A stretch of DNA of 64,000 nucleotides from Neoscytalidium dimidiatum (GCA_037367355.1 CM074700.1:248001-312000), one strand, 5' to 3'; counted from the first letter of the stretch, positions 1 to 12,461 are shown. The notes: a model not told the origin generated them from the sequence alone. Program-made: numbers and translations.

Positions 1-1
1 C

Positions 2-1827
2 CACGACTATCCCGAGTCCGATCCCAGCTTCGCCCCGCTCAGCCCCCGGCCCAATGGCAGCGACAGTGTTTTCTCGCGCTTGAATTCGATCGCTCCAGGC
101 CCGTTCAACGCAAAGGAAAGGAAGGCATCCTTGAGGCCTGAGGCTGCCGAGGATTCCAGGCCCAATTCGTCACACCGGAGAACGCCGACGTTGAGCAGCT
201 TGAGAAGCAGATCCAAGTCGAGAACTTCCAGCCGCAGCAGCAATGGGCCCGCTCATGAACGCCAGCCGTCAATGGCCAGTTCCGAGAGATCCCGCTCCTC
301 GATGCGCTCCAATGGGCTGCCTCCGACAGCAGAAGCTCCGGCTGGAAAACGCGTGCCGCCTCCACGACCAGCACGTCCTGATGAGAATGTGGACACTTTC
401 CTCGAGAAACTGCAAAATGACGCGAACCAGCCGTCTTTGGCGGGTCTCGGTTTGCGTTCGCAACTGTCCCCGGTACGAAAAGACAGCAATGGAAGCGCAA
501 ACAAGGCTGCCATCTCTCTTCCGAGGCGACCCTCAGAAGCGGTTCCTCCTCCCCCGCCGAAGTCGCACTCCCAAAAGGGATCAGTTGACGAGACGCCAGA
601 ATGGTGGGATACTCCACAGCAGACGGCTCCGCAAAACACGGAAAGGCCGCTGCCTCCCTCAGCACAGCATGAGAGGAAGCCGTCAGTCGCGCAGGAAAAT
701 GCGAGAAGATTTCCACGCAGAACTTCAAGTCGCAACATCAGTCTCAAGGATCTGGATCTCGGCCCAAGGCCACCAGTTCCACAACAGCCACCGCAGCTGG
801 AGGTTCGCCCGCGAGGCACTTCTCACGCGCCGTCTGACTCGGGGTCGTCTGAAGCATCTTCCTCTTCCGCTTACGATGGACGTAGCAGCCGCTCGAGCCC
901 GCCGACTTCAGCAGGAACGAGTCCCATAAACGAGCCGTTCAAGTCATACAGGCCCTTCGACAAGCCGCTCCCCGCCGGACCCCGTCCAGGAACTTCCACT
1001 GGGCCCCCTCCTGAGGCACATCGGAGGAATCCAAGCATGAGCCGATCAAACCCACCCGAGGAACTGCAGAGTCCTCGAATCCGCGGTGTTCCAGAAGCTC
1101 CTGAGTCACCCATGGACCCTGCCATTCAACGGGGAATGTTCACCCCCAGGCGACCATCCGACTCCTCGGCTCTCCCTGAGATCCAGTCGGTTGTCCAGGA
1201 AGTCGCTAAGCCTCCTGCCCCACCCGTTCCCTCCGAGGAGGAGCAGATTAAGCCTGTTTCACGTACGAGGACGGGATCGGTTGGGAGACGGCCGGGTACG
1301 GCGAGCAAGGGGAACTGTAGAGGATGTGGCGAAGCCATTGTGGGGAAGAGCGTCAAAGCGGCAGACGGGAGGCTTACAGGGCGCTGGCACAAGCAATGTG
1401 AGTTTCTTATTCTTTTGATCCACGTGTGGTCTTAATTTCGCTAACCCGTGTCCGCACAGGCTTTGTATGCAGAACTTGCCACTCCCCCTTCCAGACTGCC
1501 GACTTCTACGTCATTGACAACCACCCATACTGCGCTCATCACTATCATCAGCTGAACGGCTCCCTCTGCCAATACTGCAACTACGGTATCGAAGGACAGT
1601 ACCTGGAGACGGAGAGACGGCAAAAGTTCCACCCGCAGTGTTTCGCATGTGACACCTGCAGGATGCCACTGCAGGACGACTACTTCGAAGTCATGGGCGT
1701 GGTGTATTGTGAACGTCACGCATGGCACGCAGCACGACAGACAAATGGTGGCCCGCGCGGGATGCTGGCTCCAGGAGACCCCAGGAGAAACCCCGAAAGG
1801 AGGAGGACTAGGCTGATGATGATGTGA
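2..1827 (+). CDS. LIM-domain protein (paxillin/Pxl1-like), 5' end cut by the window
   Basis: The frame is open from base 2, so the start lies outside the window. Exons are 2-1397 and 1460-1827. The intron (GTGAGT..CACAG) falls inside the first LIM domain, and splicing restores the Cys-Phe-Val-Cys that the domain needs. About 430 residues of Ser/Pro/Arg-rich, probably disordered sequence come first. Two C-terminal LIM zinc-binding domains follow: the first starts at CRGC and continues through WHKQC, CRTC and HPYC..H; the second starts at CQYC and continues through FHPQC, CDTC and YCERH. In fungi such proteins act as scaffolds at sites of polarised growth and at the septum, and Pxl1 links Rho signalling to the actin ring. 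That role is inferred from the architecture. The short basic tail after LIM2 has no recognisable motif. The LIM assignment is firm; Pxl1 orthology is likely but untested. Confidence 0.9.
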
Positions 1828-4020
1828 GCGATCTCGTACGGGGTCGACTTGCATTGAATTGACTTCGGCTATTTTTGGGGGTGAGGGGGAGACGTGTCTT
1901 GGAAGTATTGCCTTTCACTGGGAGCTTGGGCACCGAATCACACATCTTTACGAGGGGGGTCCTCGCGTCATCTCCGTGTACGGTCGAGACCCACCCCTTT
2001 CTGGAAGCCCCACGACAATCAGCTTTCTCGAGCGATGGGACATCTTCGGATTCTCGAATCGCCAACCGTTCGCTTATCTTTCGTCTGCATCCACCGAATC
2101 TCTCGCACCCACAGCATTCCACGGCGTCGCATTTTTCCTTACACGGTCCGATCATTTGGAAGTTTGTCGTTTTCATTGCATATCAACCATCTGCATTTCC
2201 GGGTTTCCATCGCAGCTCTATACCCTTCTTACTCCATATACCCTTTCCAACTTGGGTGGATTTCATTTTTGGATATACCCCATTCATTTTTCTTTTTCCA
2301 TTTATCCGGTTGTCCGCATTACGTCCTGTGGCAACGGGCTTGTTGTTTCCAGCATTGCATGAGGGCATAAGAAAAGTTGAGTGGGGCTTCTTGTGCGACG
2401 AAGGGCATATCGGCCGAATGAAGGGCTGATTTAATGTGTATATTTCGGTGGAGGGTTCTTGGGGGAATGGCTGTCACGGGAAAAGTTTCAGGATGGGGAA
2501 AGGGAGGGCGGTAGAGTAGTAGTAGCTGTAGGATAAATTCAAAAGAATGTTCTAGTAATAGAAGACAGCCATGATCACTTGTCAGTGTCGGTCACAGTCC
2601 CAGCAGCTCTTGTGCAGACGCAAGCATTGGCGCGTTCCGTCGAAGAATCCCAGGGTCTGTAGGAGTTGACCGCTACGATTCCAGAACCTTATGCACATGC
2701 ACTACCTCACGCGGAAGTGATAATTGCCGCATAAAACGGTGGCGCGGACTTGACCGGTGTTTTTGCAGGCACCGATCGACTCGTCAAACTGACCGATCCG
2801 GCATAAGTACCTATATGTGAACGTCAAGTGTCACCGTTGCGGCTCCGAAACAAGCAACCTTAACAGCGCATTCACGAGGGCGGCGGCGGCGGCGGTACCA
2901 GAACGCACTCCTCAATGGAAGGTTCGAGCACGAATGGGGTGAGCTGGCAGCGCAGCAGAAGCTTCGACACCACTGCAGCGATCGTGAAAATGTAGGAATC
3001 GGCGGCCAAAGAGGCACGCTTTCACCGACCGGCTTCGATTGCGCGCTCATTTGGAAGGTGAAGAGTGTCGCGAGGACAGCAGCGTTGCTGGGGATCGCCA
3101 AGGCGCCGGCGGATGGCGGGCACACGGGCAACCCGCTCGCCGACATCCGTGGGTTCTGCCTCCAATGGAGGTGCGGCCGGTGCTCAACACAGTTGGGGCG
3201 CAGATTGCGACGCGCAGAGCTACTGGGAAGTTCGTCGGCGGCAGTGTAGGTTCATCTGCACAAAGCAGCAAGCAGTTGCGGTCGAGGAAGGCTCGTCGGC
3301 CCCTGTCGATTGGGGTCCTCGGCTGCGCGGATCTGTCGCGATCGATTGGCCTCTGGCTGGCGTGCGGCCGGGCGCCAGCGGAGCGGACGACGCGGACTCG
3401 CTCATCCTCACCTGTGCACCTGCAGCCGCTGCCGCGACTTGCCGCCTTTCACCCTCACCGCGATTTTGGACATGCGCCGCGTGCAGCCAGGAAATTAATC
3501 CTCCTCCACGCTTTTACCAAATTAGCCTGCCGATTGCGCCGTCTAACCCCCAGCACACCAGCATGCACGGCCCTTATCTTGTGCGCTGTGGTGCCCCGCG
3601 TGCCCGCGCCTGCCACCGCGCCCCACTAAACCGCGCAGCCCGGAGGTCCTGACCGCCGACCACTGGTCTATAAAGTGCTGCCTTCCCGCGCCGCCTCTCT
3701 CCGCTACACAACCCCAATTCTCCTCTCGATTCCAGCTCCCACAGGGCCTTTCTCCCAGCCTTCCACCGGAACCAGATCAGCAACCAAGCGGGCCATTGCC
3801 CAGTAGCAATCATTTTCTCCAATCTCCTTAACTCGTGAGTGCCTGCTGCCCGCCTGCCTGCCTGCAGATGGGCCGCCTCAAGCGGCCTGATACCAGAGGA
3901 AATGCTGACCGCGCTCCAGCGTCCACCACCCCTTCGCAGGCCGACGTACTTCCCCTTCTGGAGGAGCGTCGGATTCCCCATACATCCATTAAATCTCAAA
4001 CTTAACGTCAATTTCTGAAG
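1828..4020. other. Intergenic region: LIM-gene 3' UTR and INO1 promoter/leader
   Basis: Bases 1828-2560 hold overlapping short ORFs in several frames over T/C-rich sequence and look like 3' UTR plus spacer. Bases 2800-3650 are GC-rich with overlapping ORFs of up to 196 codons, but none shows a recognisable domain or coherent exon structure. A TATAAA lies at 3669-3674, followed by a pyrimidine-rich leader. A plausible 5' UTR intron runs from GTGAGT at 3835 to CAG at 3939. No gene is supported here. Confidence 0.6.
3669..3674 (+). promoter_or_regulatory. TATA box of INO1
   Basis: TATAAA stands about 350 bp upstream of the INO1 ATG and just before a CT-rich leader. That spacing fits a transcript with a spliced leader (candidate intron 3835-3939). 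No clear inositol-response element (CATGTGAAAT type) was seen nearby. Confidence 0.5.
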
Positions 4021-5689
4021 ATGGCACCCCACGCCGAAGTCGGCTATGCGAAGGGGAACGGACACGAGCACGGGCTCTGGGGCTCTACCCGCTCCGAGCC
4101 CAGGAACCTCTTCGTGGTGAACTCGCCAAATGTTACGTATACGGATTCGGAGATCAAGAGCCGTTACACGTACCGCACCACCGAGGTGGAGAGTAAGGAT
4201 GGTAAATTCGTTGCCACGCCCAAGGAGACCGTGTACGACTTCAAGGTGGATCGCAAGATCCCCAAGGTCGGCGTGATGCTCGTTGGTCTTGGCGGCAACA
4301 ATGGCACTACGGTTACTGCTGGTATCCTGGCCAACAAGCGTGGCCTGGTCTGGGACACTCGCGAGGGCCCCCGCGCCGCCAATTACTACGGCTCCATGAT
4401 TATGGCTTCCACTGTCAAGCTCGGCACCAATCCCAAGACCGGCAAGGAAATCAACATCCCGTTCCACGATCTGCTGCCCATGGTCCATCCCAACGATCTC
4501 GTCATCGGTGGTTGGGACATCAGCAGTTTGAACCTGGCCGAGGCTGCTGACCGTGCCTGCGTTCTGGAGCCCACCCTCAAGAATCTGGTGCGCAAGGAGA
4601 TGGCTGCCATCAAGCCTCTTCCCAGTATCTACTACCCAGATTTCATTGCTGCGAACCAGGAGGCTCGTGCCGATAACGTTTTGCCCGGTACCAAGGCTTG
4701 TTGGGACCACGTCGAGAAAATCCGCAAGGACATTCAGGACTTCAAGACGGCCAATGGTCTTGACAAGGTCATCGTCCAATGGACTGCCAACACTGAGCGC
4801 TATGCGGACATCATCCCAGGCGTCAACGACACGGCTGAGAACTTGCTGAAAGCCATCAAGGAAGGCCATGAGGAGGTCTCTCCCTCAACTGTCTTTGCGG
4901 TTGCCTGCATTTTGGACAAGGTCCCCTTCATCAACGGCTCTCCACAGAACACCTTTGTTCCCGGTGCCATTGATCTGGCTGAGAAGCACGGTGCTTTTAT
5001 TGGCGGTGACGACTTCAAGTCTGGCCAGACCAAGATGAAATCTGCGCTAGTTGACTTCATGATCAATGCTGGTATCAAGCTCACCAGCATTGCTTCGTAT
5101 AATCACCTGGGCAACAATGACGGCATGAATCTCAGCAGCCAGAAGCAGTTCCGCAGCAAAGAGATCAGCAAGTCCAACGTTGTCGACGACATGGTTGCAG
5201 CCAACACCGTCCTTTACAAGGAGGGCGAGCACCCTGATCACTGCGTCGTCATCAAGTACATGCCTGCTGTTGGCGATAACAAGCGTGCCTTGGACGAGTA
5301 CTACGCCGAGATCTTCATGGGCGGTCACCAGACCATCAGCATCTTCAACGTCTGCGAGGACTCTCTCCTGGCCAGCCCGCTGATCATCGACCTTGTTCTC
5401 GTTACCGAGATGATGACCCGCATTCAGTGGAAAACCGCCAATACCGACTACGCGGGCTTCCACAGTGTTCTCAGCATCCTTAGCTTCATGCTCAAGGTAA
5501 GATCCCTTAACTTCTCATCAACATAGCTATGCTGACGTTTTGTTGCAGGCTCCTCTCACCCCTCCAGGCACCCCGGTAGTCAACGCCCTGGCGAAGCAGC
5601 GCAACGCCATGATGAACATCTTCCGTGCCTGCGTTGGTCTCGAGCCGGAGAATGACATGACGCTTGAGCACAAGCTGTTCGCTCACTAA
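4021..5689 (+). CDS. INO1: Inositol-3-phosphate synthase (myo-inositol-1-phosphate synthase)
   Basis: This enzyme converts glucose 6-phosphate to 1D-myo-inositol 3-phosphate with NAD+ in the cytosol, the committed step to inositol and phosphatidylinositol. Exons are 4021-5496 and 5549-5689 (intron GTAAGA..TTGCAG), giving 538 residues, the usual fungal length. Visible family marks are the Rossmann glycine motif [10 protein letters not shown] near residue 90, the GWDISS segment, the [10 protein letters not shown] active-site stretch near residue 360, and the [20 protein letters not shown]-terminal segment. The intron lies very close to the 3' end, and the last exon encodes 46 residues. The start is the first in-frame ATG after the leader and matches the usual N-terminus. 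The assignment is firm. Confidence 0.97.
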
Positions 5690-6235
5690 GCGTCAGAGCA
5701 TTCTCTTTGCTTGATGCCAAGCATCGCACGTGAATGGAGTATGCGCTGCATCCAACATCGGCGTATGGAAGTGCCGACGGAGTGGGCCATAGATGTGCTT
5801 CAACGCATAGAGGCTATGGGTGGGCAAATTTCTCTTGGGTTTATCTCGGACTTGCTGCAATCTTGCTGTCATTACTCTGGATCCAGAATATAATAATGCG
5901 CGCCAAACATCTCCCCAATTTGTTGGTGATAGTGATGCTCCCAGGTTGATACGATCGACATATATGTTATCCGCAGGATACAGCAATGCGAGACTGCATG
6001 AAAATAAAAGGTAGGAATATCGCATACAAATGAAGATGAAAGTTTCAACCATCTCCAAGTCTAGTTATGACGTGGCAAGGACTTTGCCGCAATGTTAGCG
6101 CGACTTCCGCGTGGAGTACAGTAGCTGTGTGCCCACCACGATAATATTCGTTCTGCACTCACATGCGGTGTCCTTCCCCTTGTCAATTCTTCTTTTCTTA
6201 TGCTGTACTCTTCTCGTCTCTACGGCACTCAAATC
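5690..6235. other. Spacer between INO1 and the OB-fold gene
   Basis: This is AT-richer sequence with only short overlapping ORFs on both strands. It probably carries the INO1 3' UTR and the promoter of the next gene. I see no gene in it. Confidence 0.6.
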
Positions 6236-8125
6236 ATGCCCTCTCAATCAGCCTCAATCCAATCATACTTCTCACCCCAGCCTTGTCCTACCAGGTCACA
6301 AAACTCAACCCAAGTCGTGGGCGGAAGCAGCTCTCACATTACCCACTCAAACGTAGCTGACCTGGCCATCACGACCGAGAACTCCTTCATCCCCGGCGAT
6401 GGCTTCACCGCTAAGGAGATGGCGAGCTCACCCGACACCTTACCGTTCACCAGACCCTTCATCCCACCACATGGCATTCCTTACAAGGGAATCAAGTTGA
6501 TAGATTTAGTCCCAGTAGATGAAAATATCACATTCAAAGGCCGAGTGGTCAACGTATATGCACCGCCGGCGACGTCATTACGAAGAGCGCCGTCGACAGC
6601 GAAAGATCTTGTGAGGTGCTTAGTAAGTGATGGTGACGGCCTGGTCGCGGTCAGTATCAGCCAGCTACTTCCGAGTCACCAGCAGGTGTCCTGATGCTTA
6701 CTGAACGTCACATTCAGGTCCGGGTCTGGTGCGGAAAATTCTCCTATCCGTTTCACATCGGCTCCCTGATCACGGTCTGGACCACCCACATCGCTCTCTC
6801 GGAACACGAGGGCGTCTCGCCGTCACCAGTCCCACTCTACACCAGCATCTTCCCCGAGCGCGACCGAACGTGCCACATTCAAATCCACGAGGACTCTCCT
6901 TCAAAGGACTCACTTTGCCGCAAAGCTCTCTTTTCAGCAAATGGTGAGATGGAGGGCTTGATGACGCTGGCCAGCTTCGCTGCAGGCGGATGGGAGATGC
7001 CGGACGCGAAAGTGCTTGTCTGCGTGAAGAGCGTCGGCGCAAGGAAAACAGGTGAGTTCAATGCCGACTACCTCCCCTCTATACTCCCCGCCCACGCAAC
7101 TCACCTCACACGTTCCCACCCGCAAGTCACCCGCCGCGACTCCGTCCCCGTCACGGCAACAACCGTCCACCTCTTCGACCACACCACCACCGCCGCCTCC
7201 CCCGCCACCCTCACCCTCTGGGACGCCGCCGCCGCCTCCGCCGCGTCCTGGAAGCCGCACCAATCAACCCTCCTCCTCACCCGCCCGGGCCTCCGCGCCC
7301 CGCACGCCCGCGCCGCCGGGCCCATCTGGCTATCCATCACGGCCAACACGCTCGTCGAGGTCGACCCGGCCGGCCTGAGGGACGCGGACTGGCTGCGCGG
7401 CTACGCGGCCCGGCTGCTGCGGCTGCTGCTGCACAGGCAGCACTGCAACCCGCCGTTCCCGCGCGACGCGCTGCCGAGCGTCGGGGAGGTGCTGCGCGCG
7501 GACACGCGGATCCTGTTCACGCTGGCGGACCTGGACGCGTACGCGAGGCGGGCGGGCGGGAAGGCGGTGGTCGGGTTCGTGAGCGTCGTGCTGACGGAGG
7601 TGAATCTCGTGGCGCTGTGGCGGCGGGGCGGGTTGTGCTGCGCCGAGTGGTAAGTCGTCGTCGTTGTCGTCGTCGTCGTCTTCGTTCACAGTACCGGCCC
7701 CAAACCGTCGTTTTCGATTTGTGAACGTCTCTGGAGAAGAATCCTCGTTTTTCTGACTGAGCCCCGGTGCGGGAAAAAAAACCAGCGAATGCGGCGCTCC
7801 TCTCTTCGCAAACGCCTCCTCCGTCACGTGCTCCCACTGCGAGAAAGCCGGCGTCCCGCTCTCGCTCAACCCCAGTATAATGGGGCCCGTCATAGATGAG
7901 ACCGGCTGCGTGGGAACGGGGAAGCTGGTCTTCGCGCCTGAGGCGTGGACGCAGTTGTTGGGCAGGGATGTGGAAGCGTTGCTAGCGGAGAATGTGGATG
8001 GACTGCGGGCCCTGGAGGCGAGGATGTTGTACATGAGGGTCACGTTGGTGGTGGGGTGGGTGGGGAGCACTGAGGAGGGGTGGAAAGGAATAGGAAGATT
8101 GGGGGTGCTGGGGGTAAGGGAGTGA
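6236..8125 (+). CDS. OB-fold-like protein with zinc ribbon (RPA1/MEIOB-like), function unproven
   Basis: Exons are 6236-6649, 6718-7051, 7127-7649 and 7786-8125, giving 536 residues. The N-terminus (MPSQSASIQSYFSP) resembles a degenerate PCNA-interacting box, with Ile and Tyr-Phe in register but Ser for the first Gln. A segment near residues 80-190 alternates like an OB-fold strand set: KGIKLIDLVPV, FKGRVVNVYAPP, and then VRVWCGK..IGSLITVWTTHI after intron 1. The third intron joins TG to C, which creates Cys424. The result is C421-x2-C424 followed by C439-x2-C442, spaced like the zinc ribbon in the third OB domain of RPA1. The C-terminal part (GTGKLVFAPEAWTQLLG) is compatible with the rest of that OB fold. 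Single-stranded-DNA binding is inferred from this layout. The 75-bp second intron is a multiple of three and has no stop, so retention is possible. Exon 3 is much more GC-rich than its neighbours. Confidence 0.72.
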
Positions 8126-8942
8126 TTGAGGAGCTTAGAGGTAGAGGGTTGTGAGATTGTGAAGGGGAGTATATGGTGTGGTAGTTTGCTCGCTGCCTCT
8201 TGAGGATGGCGGCTGAAGATGTTGTTTAACAACTTCCGTTATGTCAAGGGAGATGAGAATCATATAGGTTCAGAGACATTTCCGTCCTCATATTTGCTAC
8301 GCTTTTCAATCGTTAGTCAGAAATTCGTATGTTGTAGTAGCTGTGTCCGCTTGGTATTTAAAGGGAATGATGACACAGGTTGCATGTCAGCAGTATCTGA
8401 GAAGTGGCAGCTGACCTGTGGGGTCAATGATCTAGTGATTGTGGGTGCGGCAAGGATGGTAGGGAGGGTGTGGATACGGCTGCGGGTTGAGCCAAAGGGA
8501 TTAGGGATAGAATGATGAGTTATGAACGGTATAAGTTGTGTGAGACGGGACGCAAATGAGCAGATGCAAGACTATTTTTTGGGCTCGTAGTGGAAAGGTT
8601 CGGTAAGAGATGAAAGTTGAGTGGACGTGGATTGAAAAGGAAATATAGCGAGCCGGATATCTCAAGGGTTTCTGTCAGATTTACTTCATCACAATCGGTC
8701 CTAAATGCGTAATACACGTGGTATATTAGGTTGATTCCCTTGTAGGATTGTCACGATACCATGTCTTGGAAGAGAAACTGGGAATTGAATCTTCATCCAT
8801 AATTGGAGTTTAAGTACTTCTTACGCGATCTTGAATGCACCGCAGTCCCATGACTTCAAAAGGTCATCCGCCTCGTGTAATTACGACCGATGCTCGAATA
8901 TACCAATCCTGACCCACTCATCTTCAACTTCATCTATCGTGC
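8126..8942. other. Spacer between convergent genes
   Basis: This lies between the 3' ends of the OB-fold gene (+) and the DUF6594 gene (-). It holds short ORFs only (98 codons at most) and no recognisable product. It probably contains the two 3' UTRs. Confidence 0.6.
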
Positions 8943-9983
8943 TCAAGAATTATTTGTCCCAACAAAGACAATAAGGACTGCTGCATATGTTGCAGTCGCA
9001 GCGAATGTATTCTCGTTTGTTGTTCGGATACCCAGGGACAAAGCCATTGCGAACAGCACGACTGCGGCAGATGTTGTCACGAGGCTTTTCGCTTGGGAGG
9101 GACGAATTGCCATGACAAGCATCGGGACCACAAGTACTGCACCGGCGGAGAAGGCCACAAGGAACCTAGCGAGTCTGTCGACAAAGGAATTGATAGTGTC
9201 TGGAGCCTTCCCCGATTCGTAGAGTTCGTTCTGGTGATTTTTCTGCTCAGCTGACCAGGTCAGCCGTTTCGGTAAGACGGCGTTGAGAAAGTCACGAATA
9301 GGATCATGCTCTATGATCTTTTTGTTCTTGTTGCTGATATAGAGATATCTTTCGAGTATTTTACGTTCCCTGGAACTCGTCTTCCGGTATCGTCCGTCAC
9401 TGAAGGTTGTCGTCGAGGTGTTTGATCCATCAGTGCTCATGTCTGTAGGTGGGATAGTTTTGAAGAATTGGTAATCGCGAATTGCAGTAGCTGTTCCATT
9501 CATGACGGACATAAATCAGGCCATGGGAATTGCATTATGACTTATTTGGTAAAGCTTACCGTAATCCCGTAGAAGCACACGGGTGGTCTCATCAGGTGCC
9601 GATGCAGTTGCGCGGCAGATATCCTGATGTTTAATCAGCTCGCTGTAGATACGAAGGATATTGGCTCTCTGAAGTTCCCAGAATCCAGAGAAATATAGAT
9701 CCAGGCCATCGCCTTCTGTTCGCCGTGCGAATTCTTGGATCCGTGAGAGGTCTTTCGGTGGTTCAACACAGTCGCGTCGTTTCTGCTCACCAACCTCCCT
9801 ACTAGTAGTAGATGATATGGTCGCATGAAATATTTGCTCCATAAACTTGGGCCAGGGAAATATACACTCGAAAGTAGATTCTGTTTCGGCAGTGAACGAG
9901 CCATTTCTGAACCCTGGAGCTGCTTCTTCATCAGGCATATTGAGCGAGAGAACGCCTGGAGATGATTGCATTTTCTGGTCCAA
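8943..9983 (-). CDS. DUF6594-type fungal membrane protein
   Basis: Exons on the minus strand are 9983-9560 and 9490-8943. The 69-bp intron (GTAAGC..AACAG) joins LLRDY to A-TAIRDYQFF and gives 323 residues. The N-terminal two thirds are soluble and helical, with the ELQRANILRIYSELIKHQ segment typical of the family's early helix. The C-terminus has three closely spaced hydrophobic segments at about residues 251-270, 278-296 and 304-319. A proline and methionines (VVPMLVM) lie in the first segment, as in DUF6594 proteins. The family is common in filamentous ascomycetes and expanded in many genomes; its function is unknown. Family assignment rests on this architecture, not on a search. Confidence 0.75.
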
Positions 9984-12400
9984 TTCGCTTGTTCATGTGG
10001 AGAAGAGGATTGTTAAAATTTGAAGTCGAAGAGAATCTGAAAAAAAAAGAAAAAAGAAGTTTTAAAGGAGGGGCTGGAGGGGGCTGGGAAGAGAACGGAG
10101 AAAATTTCAGCTGGTCACAAGGCTTCTTTGAATGCAGTGCCACCAGGCAAAGAGTGCCAGATCCCGATGCGAATCCGGAAGAGCTAATGCTTGCATCTGC
10201 CATGAATAGACACACCAATCAATCTTCAAGCCAGAATTGGTTGTCAATATATCTCTTACGCCATTACACCATTCATTGGTTACACAGCATAGTGCGGTAT
10301 CGGAGATTGACAACGCAGATCCTAACCTGCTCGCCCGGTATGTAGTAAGAACCATCTTCGTGCGCATATGCCGGCGGCCATTTTTGACATTGCGAAGTCA
10401 CACTATACGCAAAGCATTATGAATACGTCGACCTTCGACTCGATGAATGCGAGTGTCGACTTCTGCGGGCAGTGCGAGATATTGAACACTGCTGTCGTGG
10501 TTGTCGATGATACTTGCAGTAATGTATATAGATCATTATGTAGAGGTGTGGTATCAAAGGTGAAAGAATGTTCGAGGTAACTGTGCACGAATAGTGACAT
10601 AAGTCAAGCGCGAGTAATTAAATAGCGGATGTTGTATGAAAAGTTATTCTACCTGCCAACAGATTTGAATTCCAGCTCTTCGGCCGGTTGCATTTAGTCA
10701 TCAGCGTTTGCCCACGCAGGCTCCGCTCCGAACTCCACAATAATTTTCGAGTCAAACATGGTTCTGTACCCATGGTGTCTTTCTACCAGATAAGCGAGAT
10801 TGTTAGATCGGTTCATCCTCCTCATTCGTCTACCTTAAGCCTTGAAAGCGGCTCATATCGTATTTTTGCCACCGCGATTGTCCCTTCACTAAAGATGACT
10901 TAGTATCATAGCCTTTTGGATGGACGGAGTATATTACAAAAGACGCAGATACGGGCAGCTGGGCGTTTTAGGACAGAAATATCCAGCAAGCTGTCTCGTT
11001 TGCAGTAAGGTATTCTCAGATGAACGACTAAAGGCTTGTGTCTTTGATAGCCCTCGAAGCCTGAAGAAATTTTTCATTTCGCGGGCTGTACATGCCTCAA
11101 GGATGCTTCATAACGAGTTTGATGACTTCGAAATACTTGCAGAGATAAGGTGCGCTCTTGTTTGTTCTTTCGTTCCAATCTGCTAGTTTAACGACGGTGC
11201 GGAGTGCTGCTATGTGTGGGAATTCTGAATCCATTGGTGTAGGTGCGGACTGAACCAGAGATGTTCTACCTTGTCTTCTTCATTATGGTCTTACTGGAGC
11301 TCAGAATATACAGTTGAGGAGATCAAGGATACAATTAGCTTTAATTCTACACAAGGACGGGTAGAGGTAGCCCTCAGGAAAGGTCGCTAGCCGGTCGGAA
11401 GCGGGCATGTGATATATAATTCTTACTGAGCATGTAAGTTGTTCAAGAAGCTACCATCATGTAGTCTAGTTGCCGCTTGCTTGGTTTCTGTCTTATTTCA
11501 TGGCTACCCCGCATCATTAAGACATGGATGGGGGATTTGGCAAATGAGCAATGTTCCCTTTGTCAGCCACGCATGTCTTCAGCGGTGAGCGAGGCTGGCT
11601 GAAGTTGTACTACTAAACATAATCATAAATTTCGCCGCCGTATCACTTGTACGCAGTAATCATTCAGCACCGAATGTGCAACAAAGCCTGTACGACGGTA
11701 AATCCTCGAGGCATACACTAAAAGCAGCCGGAAGATGCCTGAGTTTCCGGTGCTAATTATAGTTTGAGCTCAGTGAAACATGCGAAATTTTAGGTAGACG
11801 TCTTTATTGTGGTCTTGCTAATAATATCCTTTTCACTGCCCTCTTTTTGAAAGGACCATCACAAGGCCCCAGTTTATGGGTCCCCTGCGTATCTGTTAAT
11901 TCACGGGTCTTAGACTTTAAAGTCATTCTCTGAAATTGAAGTAGAGGGAGGAAATACAAACAGAATCTAACGAGATCCCAAATTTTTAAAAAAAAAAAAG
12001 AAAGAAAGAAAGAAAAATACTCTAACAATTGTCAGGATATTAATACGGTAGATCGGAATACGATCAGACAACAATAGCATGATAAGACAGAAGAGTAACA
12101 ATGCTTATCTACTCCCGCTCGAAAAGATAGCACTCTTCCTCTTCAGATAGTATTAAACTCCTTGTTTCAAATGTATTGATATTTAATGATTGAAAGCCTA
12201 CGGTGTGTATTACCTGGCAGTTGGTTGGGCGTCGGCCGGATCGACAGATTCCAGCTGTCGACGACCTTAACATTGAAGCCCTGAGAGATGTCTCCATCTT
12301 ACAGAAATGACCATAGTACTAGAGAATCTCTTTTGATTCGTAGGTCTGACGCGAGAAAGCTAGTAGTTTAAGAGAGATAGGAACACAAACATTGTCCTCC
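9984..12400. other. Gene-poor AT-richer region with short ORFs only
   Basis: Short ORFs (60-127 codons) occur on both strands. The plus-strand ORF at 10920-11186 contains a CxxC (CLVC) but no family could be named. Homopurine and poly-A tracts lie at 10039-10060 and 11989-12015. Nothing here can be called a gene. Fragments of decayed genes, like the one just downstream, are possible. Confidence 0.5.
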
Positions 12401-12461
12401 CCATGTCAGCACTCTGTCATTCAGAAACGGCCATGACGCCCCTTTGCATCTGAAGAATTGC

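Noticed and set aside
3039..3629. 196-codon plus-strand ORF upstream of INO1
   Set aside because: Overlapping ORFs exist in the other frames, composition is Arg/Ala/Pro-biased as expected of GC-rich spacer, and no domain is present.
3574..4869. 431-codon minus-strand ORF over INO1
   Set aside because: It is antisense to the firmly identified INO1 coding sequence; long antisense ORFs arise from the codon bias of such genes.
7330..8232. 300-codon minus-strand ORF
   Set aside because: It is the antisense shadow of the GC-rich third and fourth exons of the OB-fold gene.
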